Source: an uncultured delta proteobacterium (GTDB lineage: Bacteria; Desulfobacterota; Syntrophorhabdia; Syntrophorhabdales; Syntrophorhabdaceae). Taken from it: 22,027 bases of DNA. A program made the translations under genes and the position numbers. The stretch spans positions 1-22,027 of the forward strand of contig CAIQJW010000298.1 in NCBI GenBank assembly GCA_903872255.1, given 5' to 3'. The notes under the pieces are model-generated. The model did no database searches and was not told where the DNA came from. It saw only the letters and a list, made by a program, of their open reading frames with translations. Shown here piece after piece: positions 8,650-15,884 of the stretch (within the stretch, counting starts at the first letter, position 1; each line of letters opens with the position of its first letter).

Positions 8650-9298
8650 GCGATCTTTTCCGCCTTATCGGTCAAATCGATCATTGTTTTTTCGAGCTCG
8701 ATCCGTTTTTCTTCTATTTGATCAGGGGGTAATCCCGGGCCTATTACTATAGGGTCGCCCCATACAAAGACAACCCGTGAAAAGGGATAGGGGAATATGA
8801 AACGGTCCCAGGAATGAAAAGTTTTTTTTTAGATGCGCTGTAACTGACGGGGAGCAGAGGTTTATGTGAAAGCCGTGCAAGCTCAACGATACCTTTCTTC
8901 ACCTCGAAGCGGGGGCCCTTCGGGCCGTCCGGGGTTATTGCGATATCGATGTTGTCCCTAAGATCATGGAGGATCTCTCTCAGAGAAGAAACACTGCCTT
9001 TTCTATACGACCCCCTGACTGTTCCGATACCGAAAAATGCCACGATCCGTGCAATAAATTCACCGTCGCGATGACGGCTTATCAGGACCTTGCCGCCTCC
9101 GCCCTTTTTTGCAAATGGCATCATGAGCAGCCTTCCGTGCCAAAAACAGACGATATAATTAAAACGGCTGCCCCATTTGTCCTCGGGAGGTCTGTTGATA
9201 TGCGTGATGCGCAGGGTAAACCTTAATAATGAGAGAAAACTGAAGACCATTGGAGGCATTACATATACCATTAAAAAAGACTTTAGCTTTTTTTTCAT
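8637..9298 (-). CDS. DUF374 lysophospholipid acyltransferase-like protein, frame interrupted at an A9 run
   Basis: The ATG-started frame (9298 to the TAG at 8747) gives 183 residues. Residues 1-159 fit the LPLAT/DUF374 family: membrane-like N-terminus (8-30), CFWHGRL (51-57), SRHRDGE (74-80), TPDGPKGPR (122-130). After the run of nine A at 8830-8822 (codons 157-159, KKK) the read frame gives an atypical tail. One base added to the run gives SWDRFIFPYPFSRVVFVWGD and a normal end, a 220-residue protein stopping at the TGA 8639-8637 inside waaA. The coordinates cover the restored gene. Family members are thought to add a secondary acyl chain to lipid A or a related lipid; its place between msbA and waaA fits. 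The start overlaps the msbA stop (ATGA). The break may be a mutation, a sequencing error or programmed slippage. Confidence 0.85.
8822..8830 (-). other. A9 homopolymer at the acyltransferase frame break (possible slippage site)
   Basis: Nine consecutive A on the coding (minus) strand, codons AAA AAA AAA for Lys157-159. Homology-like sequence switches from this frame to the -1 frame here, as if one A were missing. Runs of nine or more A are known to cause RNA polymerase slippage (for example Thermus dnaX). Homopolymer miscounting by the sequencer would look the same. Confidence 0.7.
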
Positions 9299-11052
9299 CT
9301 GCGCTTTTTTCCTATGGGAATGACTTTTTTACGGGCGCCGTCCTTGAATTGAAGCTCATATAGTTTCTTGTACGTCCCTTCCTGTTCGATCAGCGCAAAG
9401 TGATTGCCCGACTGGACTATCGCGCCTTTATCGACGACAATGATGCGATGTGCGTTAATGATGGTCGACAGCCTGTGTGCGATGATTATCGTCGTCCTGC
9501 CCTTCATCAGGTTTTCAAGCGCCTTCTGCACCTCGATCTCGGATTGGGCATCAAGGGAACTTGTCGCCTCATCAAGGATAAGTATGGGGGCGTTCTTATA
9601 CAATGCACGCGCGATGGCAATACGCTGTTTCTGGCCGCCCGAGAGCCGCGTTCCTTTTTCGCCTACGATCGTTTCATAACCTTTCGGGAGTTTCAAGATA
9701 AAGTCATGGGCGAACGCCATTCTCGACGCCTCGACGATCCTGTCTTCATCGGGCTCGACGCCGTATGCGATATTGCTCCGGATGGTATCGTTAAAAAGAA
9801 TGACATCCTGAGTTACCAGGGCGACCCTCGTCCTTAAGGAATCCAGGGTAACGTCCTTAATGTCGACACCGTCTATTGTTATCCGGCCTTTCGTGGCGTC
9901 GTAAAAGCGGGGGATAAGATTTACAAGTGTCGTCTTGCCTGCACCGCTCTTGCCGACAACAGCAATAACCTCATTCCTTTCGATGGCCAGACTGATACCG
10001 TTGAGTATCATTTTATCTTCATATCTGAAAGAAACGTTATCAAAGGTTATTCTTCCTTCAACGGTGCCAAGCTCGCCGGCATCCGGCTTTTCGAGGACCT
10101 CGGGCTGCCGGTCGATCACTTCAAAAACCCGCTCGGCTGCAGCAAGGCCCTGCTGGACATTGTGATTTTCCTTATTCAATTTCTTGATCGGCTCGTAGAG
10201 CATGATGAGGGCCGCCATGAAAGAGAACAGGGTGCCGGGCGTTGATTTTCCAAGCATGACTTGCCAGCCGCCGTACCAGATGATGACAGCAATAGCGATC
10301 CCGCCGATGATCTCCATGACAGGATGCGACAAGGCGCGGATCTTTACGCGTTTCATCGTTATCTTGAACAGGGCCTCGTTTTCCCGGGCGAACCTTTTGT
10401 TTTCATATTTTTCCATGGAGAATGCCTTGACTATTCTCTGGCCGGTTATGGTTTCGTGAAGAAAATTGGTAAGGCGGGCGAGGTACTGCTGAATATTCAG
10501 CCCTATTTTTCTTAATTTTTTGCCAAAGGCCACGATGGGATAAATGGAAAAGGGCAGGATCAAAAAAGCGATAAGCGTCAGTTTCCACTCCATTTGGAAG
10601 GCCACAATAATGAGCCCTATGATCGTGAACATATCGTTGAGGACCGCAGCGACGGAATCCGAAACGGTGCTCTGGACGAGCGCGACGTCGTTGACAACAC
10701 GGGAGATACTGGACCCGGTAGGGGTTTTGTCGAAATACGAAAGCGGCTGTTTTTGCATATTAACAAAAAGAAGGTTCCGGATATCCGTAACGACCCTTTG
10801 CCCGACATAGCCGATAAAATATGCCTGAAGATACTCAAAAATACCTTTGGTAAGAAATAAAGCGACAACGATGGCCGGCATGATATACAGCTTGGACATA
10901 TCCTTTTCGTAAAAGATCGAATCAAGGACCGGCTTGACGAGATATGCGGTGAGGCTCTTGGCCGCGGAACACAGGGCCATGAAGATCATTGCAAGGATGA
11001 GCTTCGATTTATAGGGATATGCGAATCTAAGAAGTCTGAAGTAAAGGTTCAT
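9295..11052 (-). CDS. msbA: Lipid A export ABC transporter (MsbA family)
   Basis: 585 residues, half-transporter size. Residues 1-300 form an ABC exporter membrane domain with about six hydrophobic spans. The nucleotide-binding domain has Walker A GKSGAGKTT (367-375), Q-loop VTQD (413-416), signature LSGGQ (470-474), Walker B LILDE (491-495) and H-loop His526. It should act as a homodimer flipping core-lipid A across the inner membrane using ATP. Substrate assignment rests on the operon: lpxB before and a lipid acyltransferase plus waaA after. The ATG at 11052 overlaps the end of lpxB by 26 nt; its first residues (YFRLLRFAYPY) look like the usual MsbA start, so the overlap is probably real. 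Its TGA overlaps the next start by 4 nt. Confidence 0.93.
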   Translation of the reverse strand: MNLYFRLLRFAYPYKSKLILAMIFMALCSAAKSLTAYLVKPVLDSIFYEKDMSKLYIMPAIVVALFLTKGIFEYLQAYFIGYVGQRVVTDIRNLLFVNMQKQPLSYFDKTPTGSSISRVVNDVALVQSTVSDSVAAVLNDMFTIIGLIIVAFQMEWKLTLIAFLILPFSIYPIVAFGKKLRKIGLNIQQYLARLTNFLHETITGQRIVKAFSMEKYENKRFARENEALFKITMKRVKIRALSHPVMEIIGGIAIAVIIWYGGWQVMLGKSTPGTLFSFMAALIMLYEPIKKLNKENHNVQQGLAAAERVFEVIDRQPEVLEKPDAGELGTVEGRITFDNVSFRYEDKMILNGISLAIERNEVIAVVGKSGAGKTTLVNLIPRFYDATKGRITIDGVDIKDVTLDSLRTRVALVTQDVILFNDTIRSNIAYGVEPDEDRIVEASRMAFAHDFILKLPKGYETIVGEKGTRLSGGQKQRIAIARALYKNAPILILDEATSSLDAQSEIEVQKALENLMKGRTTIIIAHRLSTIINAHRIIVVDKGAIVQSGNHFALIEQEGTYKKLYELQFKDGARKKVIPIGKKRR

Positions 11053-12187
11053 TTCCCTGTTCTTTCTCGAGGAATGAGATCACAGCGCCGGCCGCCAATC
11101 CGTAGGAATCGTCTACTTTAAGCTTGTCAATAATGGATGCAAGATCCCCGGCAACACCCTGTCTTCCTTTATCTATCATAGAAAGTGCTGTATTTGCAAT
11201 GGTTGCGGCCTCAAGATGCTGAACGAATTCGGGGAAGACCTCCTTTCCGGCAATGATGTTGGGAAGACCTATATGATCTACATTAACTATTATACGCGCA
11301 ATATAGTACGACAGCCACGATATCCGGTAGATAATGATCGTCGGTGTTTTCAAAAGGGCGGCTTCGAGGGTGGCGCTGCCCGACGCGACGATAGCCGCGT
11401 CGCAGTAGGCGAGGGCATTATAAGCTCCGCCTTTGATCGGGATTATGCCGGGAATGTTTTCAAGGAACGATGCAAATTCCGCTTCGTGAATGCTCCCGGC
11501 GACCGGCATGACGATCGTGATGCCGGGAAGCTTGAGGCGTATTTTTGATATGATCTCCGTGAGGACGGGGATATGCCGAACTATCTCGTTTCGCCTGCTT
11601 CCGGGCATTATCGTGAGGATAGGCCCGGAGGGCACGTTTATAGACTTTAAAAACTCGTCTTTTGAAAGGGTCGGCTTCACGGTGTGGGCAAAGGGATGTC
11701 CGATATAGGTGGAGGTTATGCCTTCCTTAACATAAAGTTCCTGTTCGAAAGGAAGGATACAGATCACCTTGTTGACGTATTCCTTTATCTTTTTCAAACG
11801 GCCTTTTTTCCAGGCCCATATCTGGGGCGGTATGAAGTAGACCACGGGTATACCGAGCGAACGGGAAAAACGGGCAATTCTCATGTTGAAACCCGGAAAA
11901 TCGACCAGGATAACAAGGTCCGGCCGGTTGGTGCGAAGATACGTCTTAACATCGTCAAAAGCGCGGCGTATATGGCCCATATGGGACAGGACCTCGCTTA
12001 AGCCCGTGACCGAGATGTCCCGGTAATCGTGGACGATCTCGACACCTAATGCTGCAAGCCTCTCCGACCCCATAGCGGACAGCGAAAAATTACCGGTATT
12101 TTTGATCGATTCTACTAGATGACAGGCGTGGACCTCGCCGGATAATTCCCCGGTCGAAATAAAGATCTTCTTATTGATGTGCGGCAC
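11027..12187 (-). CDS. lpxB: Lipid-A-disaccharide synthase
   Basis: Joins UDP-2,3-diacylglucosamine and lipid X to make the tetraacyl disaccharide (membrane-associated GT19 enzyme). Motifs, numbered from GTG 12187: STGELSGE (11-18), DFPGFN (96-101; Asp96 matches the essential Asp98 of E. coli), QIWAWKKGR (122-130), PGSRRNE (195-201), SGSATLEAAL. I chose GTG 12187, preceded by GGGAA, giving 386 residues, the usual size. The frame is also open to an ATG at 12274, but that adds 29 unrelated residues overlapping the oxidoreductase gene by 104 nt. From GTG the overlap is 17 nt. SGE replaces the more common SGD near the N-terminus, a conservative change. The end overlaps msbA by 26 nt. Confidence 0.94.
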   Translation of the reverse strand: MPHINKKIFISTGELSGEVHACHLVESIKNTGNFSLSAMGSERLAALGVEIVHDYRDISVTGLSEVLSHMGHIRRAFDDVKTYLRTNRPDLVILVDFPGFNMRIARFSRSLGIPVVYFIPPQIWAWKKGRLKKIKEYVNKVICILPFEQELYVKEGITSTYIGHPFAHTVKPTLSKDEFLKSINVPSGPILTIMPGSRRNEIVRHIPVLTEIISKIRLKLPGITIVMPVAGSIHEAEFASFLENIPGIIPIKGGAYNALAYCDAAIVASGSATLEAALLKTPTIIIYRISWLSYYIARIIVNVDHIGLPNIIAGKEVFPEFVQHLEAATIANTALSMIDKGRQGVAGDLASIIDKLKVDDSYGLAAGAVISFLEKEQGNEPLLQTS

Positions 12188-13106
12188 CGTGTTTCCCGGC
12201 AATATAATTTCGGATCCGGTTGGCAAGCTCAAGGGCCTTAAGCCCATCCGTTCCGCTGACACTTGGCATACCATTGCCGGCAGCAGCCGTTACGAATTGA
12301 AGAAGTTCATCTTTCACAGGGTCCATTTGATCGCAGGTAAATTCCGTAACATCGGTTTTGGCATTGCCGCTACTGGTGACCGTCAAAAGTTTTCCCTGCA
12401 TCAGGTCGATGTAAAAAGTACTTTTGTCCTCATAAATTATTATTGACCTTTCCCGATACGCAGCCACGCGGCTTGCCGTGAGACTTGCGATGCATCCATC
12501 TGAAAATTCGATCCGCGCATTTACAGTATCGTAAACATCGGTGACGAAACAGATACCCTCGGCCGACACGTCCTTCACGGTACCCCGGGCTAACGAAAGC
12601 ACCAGGTCAAGATCGTGTATCATAAGGTCGAGGACAACATCCACGTCGGTGGAACGACCCGTGAAAGGACTGATCCTCCGTGTCTCGATGAGAAGGGGCT
12701 TCTTGACATAGGTAAGTGCCCGGGTCAAAGCCGGGTTAAGCCGTTCCAGATGGCCCACCTGAATGACAAGGCCCCTCAACCGGGCCATGTCAACAAGTTC
12801 CCGGGCTTCCTCCGGGGAGACGGTTATCGGCTTCTCGATAAAAACGTGTACGCCCCGTTCCAGGCATTGCCGCGCAATACTGTAATGGGATTCGGTTGGC
12901 GTAGCTATGATAGCGCACGTAGATCTGTCGATAAGATCGGAATGATCCGGAAATACCGGAACGGAATACTGCTCGGCGCACTCCCGGGCGCGTGTGTCGT
13001 CTATATCGTGAATGCCGCTGACGGCAACCCCTTCGAATGCGCAGAGCTTGCTCAAATGGATCCGGCCCATATGGCCAAGGCCTATAAGCGCTACATTTAC
13101 CGGCAT
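12171..13106 (-). CDS. Gfo/Idh/MocA oxidoreductase between lpxA and lpxB, GnnA-like
   Basis: 311 residues. Rossmann motif GLGHMG (9-14), EKP (91-93, nicotinamide/substrate side), VGHLERLNPA (117-126) and DLMIHDLDL (160-168, His164-Asp165 at the usual catalytic positions) place it in the NAD(P)-dependent Gfo/Idh/MocA family. In Acidithiobacillus ferrooxidans the gene at this place, gnnA, oxidises UDP-GlcNAc at C3 before GnnB transaminates it, so that lipid A carries amide-linked chains. The position between lpxA and lpxB and the sequence style support a UDP-GlcNAc 3-dehydrogenase, but no gnnB follows. The partner aminotransferase could be elsewhere, or the enzyme may act on another sugar. The ATG at 13106 has GAGGGG just upstream and overlaps lpxA by 10 nt. 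The family is certain; the substrate is inferred. Confidence 0.85.
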   Translation of the reverse strand: MPVNVALIGLGHMGRIHLSKLCAFEGVAVSGIHDIDDTRARECAEQYSVPVFPDHSDLIDRSTCAIIATPTESHYSIARQCLERGVHVFIEKPITVSPEEARELVDMARLRGLVIQVGHLERLNPALTRALTYVKKPLLIETRRISPFTGRSTDVDVVLDLMIHDLDLVLSLARGTVKDVSAEGICFVTDVYDTVNARIEFSDGCIASLTASRVAAYRERSIIIYEDKSTFYIDLMQGKLLTVTSSGNAKTDVTEFTCDQMDPVKDELLQFVTAAAGNGMPSVSGTDGLKALELANRIRNYIAGKHGAAHQ

Positions 13107-13864
13107 ATTCCCCTCGTAGACGATTCGATGAAATCGAGGAAATAGGCGATCTTATCTCCGTCCAGTTCATCGCGGATGAGCTTGAGAGATGTTTTCAAGG
13201 GCAGGGCGGACCTGAAGACTATCCTGTATGCCCTTTTCAGTTTTGTTATCTCTTCCTTGGAAAAATCCCGCCTTTCCAGACCGACGAGATTAAGGCCATA
13301 GAGCTTTGCCCTGTCGCCCGCGGCGATGACAAACGGGGGAACATCCTTCGGAATTCCGGTCAGGCCGCTTATAAATGCGTATTTGCCGATCCTGCAGAAT
13401 TGATGTACGGCACATAACCCGCTGAATATTACGAAATCATCGACCTCGACATGGCCTGCCAGTGTGGCGCCGTTAGCCATAATAATGCTGGAACCAACCT
13501 TGCAATCGTGGGCAATATGCGCATAGGCCATGATGAAGTTGTTGTCGCCGATCTGCGTTACGCCCCCGCCTTTCGTGGTCCCCCTGTTTACGGTCACATA
13601 TTCTTTGATAGTGTTATTATCACCAATAACAACCTGCGTCGGCTCGAATTTGTACCCTATATCCTGGGGAGGCCCGCCGATGGACGCAAAAGGGCTTATG
13701 GTGCAATTGTTGCCGATCGTCGTGTTTCCCTGGATCACAACATGACTGCCGATGCTGGTTCCTTTGCTTATCCGGGCACCTGCCTCTACAATACTGTAGG
13801 GCCCTATCTCTACGTCAGGCGCTATTTCAGCATTCTTATCGATGATAGCTGTTGGATGTATCAC
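13097..13864 (-). CDS. lpxA: UDP-GlcNAc O-acyltransferase
   Basis: 255 residues, a left-handed beta-helix of hexapeptide repeats followed by a C-terminal helical domain ending STRGICR. It transfers a 3-hydroxyacyl chain from ACP to position 3 of UDP-GlcNAc, the first step of lipid A synthesis. The catalytic AHIAHDC is at 115-121 (His119 matches E. coli His125) and AVHQFC at 152-157 (His154 matches His160). Gly167 aligns with E. coli Gly173, the hydrocarbon-ruler residue that allows long (C14) chains. The start is GTG 13864, 8 nt after AAAGGAG. If the adjacent oxidoreductase is GnnA, the natural acceptor could be the 3-amino sugar; that cannot be decided from these residues. Confidence 0.95.
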   Translation of the reverse strand: MIHPTAIIDKNAEIAPDVEIGPYSIVEAGARISKGTSIGSHVVIQGNTTIGNNCTISPFASIGGPPQDIGYKFEPTQVVIGDNNTIKEYVTVNRGTTKGGGVTQIGDNNFIMAYAHIAHDCKVGSSIIMANGATLAGHVEVDDFVIFSGLCAVHQFCRIGKYAFISGLTGIPKDVPPFVIAAGDRAKLYGLNLVGLERRDFSKEEITKLKRAYRIVFRSALPLKTSLKLIRDELDGDKIAYFLDFIESSTRGICR

Positions 13865-13877
13865 TTTTCAAACTCCT

Positions 13878-14309
13878 TTATTCCTGTTGTTTAAGCATGG
13901 CCATTATACGGGCTTCCGCCACAACACCATTCTCAACATATGCCTTGGCGTCAAATATCCAGATCTCCCGTCTGTGTTTGACAACGTCGACAATTAATTT
14001 CAACTGATCGCCGGGGACAACAGGCTTGCGGAAGCGCGCCCCGTCGATCCCGGTGAAAAAAACAGATCCTTTCATGCCCGGAAAAGACGAGAATGCCAGT
14101 ACACCTCCGGCCTGCGCCAGTGCCTCCAGAATAAGGACGCCCGGCATAATTGGCCTGCCGGGAAAATGGCCCTGGAAAAAAGGTTCGTTCACGGTAACAT
14201 TCTTGATCGCTATTATTCTTTTGGCATCTTCCAATTCGAGGACCCTGTCGACCAAAAGGAACGGATACTTATGAGGAAGCATATTCATGATCTCATTTAT
14301 GTCAATCAT
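13878..14309 (-). CDS. fabZ: 3-hydroxyacyl-[ACP] dehydratase
   Basis: 143 residues, a hot-dog-fold dehydratase of type II fatty acid synthesis. GHFPGRPIMPGVLILEALAQ (47-66) carries the catalytic His48 and Glu62. It competes with LpxA and LpxD for 3-hydroxyacyl-ACP, which explains its conserved place between lpxD and lpxA. The ATG at 14309 follows GGAGG by 6 nt and overlaps the lpxD end by 8 nt. Its TAA is 13 nt before the lpxA start. Confidence 0.96.
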   Translation of the reverse strand: MIDINEIMNMLPHKYPFLLVDRVLELEDAKRIIAIKNVTVNEPFFQGHFPGRPIMPGVLILEALAQAGGVLAFSSFPGMKGSVFFTGIDGARFRKPVVPGDQLKLIVDVVKHRREIWIFDAKAYVENGVVAEARIMAMLKQQE

Positions 14310-15336
14310 CGGTATCCTCCGAGTTAAGTTTTGTCTCGATCTGTTTCATTCTTTCGAAAAGGTCAGGAAGCCGCTTCATGTAGATCTGGAGCTTCATCCA
14401 TTCCTTATGGGGCATGTGCGGCGTGCCCCAGATGACAGAGCCGGCAGGCACGTCCTTTGTAATCCCGGTCCCGCCTCCTGCCATCACGCCGTCCCCGATA
14501 ACGACATGGTCCCTTACCCCTGCCTGGCCGGCAAGCACGACATTATTTCCTATCCGCGAACTGCCGGCGATACCGACCTGGGATACAACGATCGAGTTCT
14601 GCCCTATGGTAACATTATGGGCGATCTGGACCAGATTATCGATCTTGGTTCCTCTTCCGATAACGGTTTTTTCAAGGGAGGCCCGGTCTATCGCCGTATT
14701 TGCCCCTATCTCAACATCATCTTCAATAATAACCGATCCGAGCTGGGGTATTTTCGCGTGTTTGGTACCGTCCCAGGCATAACCGAATCCATCGGCAGCT
14801 ATCACGGTATTGGCATGAATGATCACATTCCGGCCGATAGTCGTGTCCCGGTAGATGGTGACATGGGGATATATGATGCTGCCCTGTCCGACCGTCACAT
14901 TCCGGCCGATATAGACGTAAGGATATATCGTGACGTCGTCGTCGATGCGGGCATTATCTTCTATGCATGCAAATGCTCCGATCGAAGCACCCGGGGCAAT
15001 GACTGCCTTTTCACTTACCGAAGCTGCAGGGTGTATGCCCGGCCCGATAACCGGACCTTCCTGAAACATGGCGGCTGCCGAGATATACGCGAGTTCAGGA
15101 TTGTCTACCACGATGAGATTTTTAACCGCCCTTACGTCGGCAGGAGAGGTTTTCCTGCCGACAATAAGGGCGGAAGCTTTACATTCAGGGACGAATTTTA
15201 TGTAGCTTCCATGGGTCAGGAAGCTTATTTTTCCCTCGACCGCACTTTGAACGCCTGCGATCCCATCAATCGGGATATCTCCGTCACCAATCAGATCTCC
15301 CCCGACCGCGGCAGCGATATCCTTAAGCGTGATCAT
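14302..15336 (-). CDS. lpxD: UDP-3-O-acylglucosamine N-acyltransferase
   Basis: 344 residues. An N-terminal uridine-binding domain (about 1-100) is followed by a long left-handed beta-helix of hexapeptide repeats (about 100-310) and a C-terminal helix (KRLPDLFERMKQIE). It adds the second 3-hydroxyacyl chain, at the 2-amino group. Catalytic His240 lies in DNLVQIAHNV (233-242), matching E. coli His239. The ATG at 15336 shares its A with the ompH stop codon (TAATG), so it is probably read by termination-reinitiation; no separate Shine-Dalgarno is obvious. Confidence 0.96.
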   Translation of the reverse strand: MITLKDIAAAVGGDLIGDGDIPIDGIAGVQSAVEGKISFLTHGSYIKFVPECKASALIVGRKTSPADVRAVKNLIVVDNPELAYISAAAMFQEGPVIGPGIHPAASVSEKAVIAPGASIGAFACIEDNARIDDDVTIYPYVYIGRNVTVGQGSIIYPHVTIYRDTTIGRNVIIHANTVIAADGFGYAWDGTKHAKIPQLGSVIIEDDVEIGANTAIDRASLEKTVIGRGTKIDNLVQIAHNVTIGQNSIVVSQVGIAGSSRIGNNVVLAGQAGVRDHVVIGDGVMAGGGTGITKDVPAGSVIWGTPHMPHKEWMKLQIYMKRLPDLFERMKQIETKLNSEDTDD

Positions 15337-15872
15337 TATTTGATCGGTTTCTTTTTTGCTGCCTCGTTAAAAAGAACAATTACCTTGTTTGTAATGTCTA
15401 TCGAGGGTGTGGCAAACAGAATGCCTGCCCCACTTTTCTCGAGGATCAACGTGTATTTTTCCTTCTCGCCGAGGGTACGCACAACTTGCTCGACCTCTCT
15501 TAAGACCTTCTGGGTAAATTCCGCATCCTTCTGCTGAAGCTCCGTCTGGTAATCATTATAAAGCCTCTGATAATCCTTGAGTTTTGCCTGATACTGTTTT
15601 TCCTTGTCGGCCCGTGCCTCAGGTGTCATGGTAGCGGCCTGTTTCTCGACCGCATCCTTCAATCTCTGGAGTTCTGCCTGTTTGCCGTCAAGACTGGCTT
15701 TGAGCCTTTCCGCTTCCTTCGTTAATGATCCACGGATCTGTTTACCGGGTTCTGACTCGAGCATTACTTTCTGCAGGTCTATAAATGCGACACCGGTCGC
15801 TGATTGACTTTTCGCTGCAAGTGGTGTGAGCAGGATCGCCACGACGAAAAGGACCGTAAAAAAATGTTTCAT
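15336..15872 (-). CDS. OmpH/Skp-family periplasmic chaperone
   Basis: 178 residues with a clear signal peptide (hydrophobic 4-18, likely cut near LAAKSQS, 18-24). The mature part opens with VAFIDLQKVMLES, the usual OmpH/Skp start, followed by a long charged helical coiled coil (about 45-140, rich in K, E and Q). Skp-type trimers hold unfolded outer-membrane proteins in the periplasm and hand them to BamA. The ATG at 15872 has AAGGAGG just upstream, in the 12-nt gap after bamA. bamA-skp-lpxD-fabZ-lpxA order is shared with E. coli. The symbol skp or ompH would both be used. Confidence 0.93.
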   Translation of the reverse strand: MKHFFTVLFVVAILLTPLAAKSQSATGVAFIDLQKVMLESEPGKQIRGSLTKEAERLKASLDGKQAELQRLKDAVEKQAATMTPEARADKEKQYQAKLKDYQRLYNDYQTELQQKDAEFTQKVLREVEQVVRTLGEKEKYTLILEKSGAGILFATPSIDITNKVIVLFNEAAKKKPIK

Positions 15873-15884
15873 AAAGCCTCCTTG

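Noticed and set aside
12188..12274. Longer lpxB reading from ATG 12274
   Set aside because: The extra 29 residues do not resemble LpxB and lie over the conserved end of the oxidoreductase; GTG 12187 gives the normal length.
14287..15537. 416-codon open frame on the plus strand opposite lpxD
   Set aside because: Complementary to a fully conserved lpxD with its catalytic His and hexapeptide repeats; the translation has no recognisable domain and the frame looks like a by-product of codon bias.
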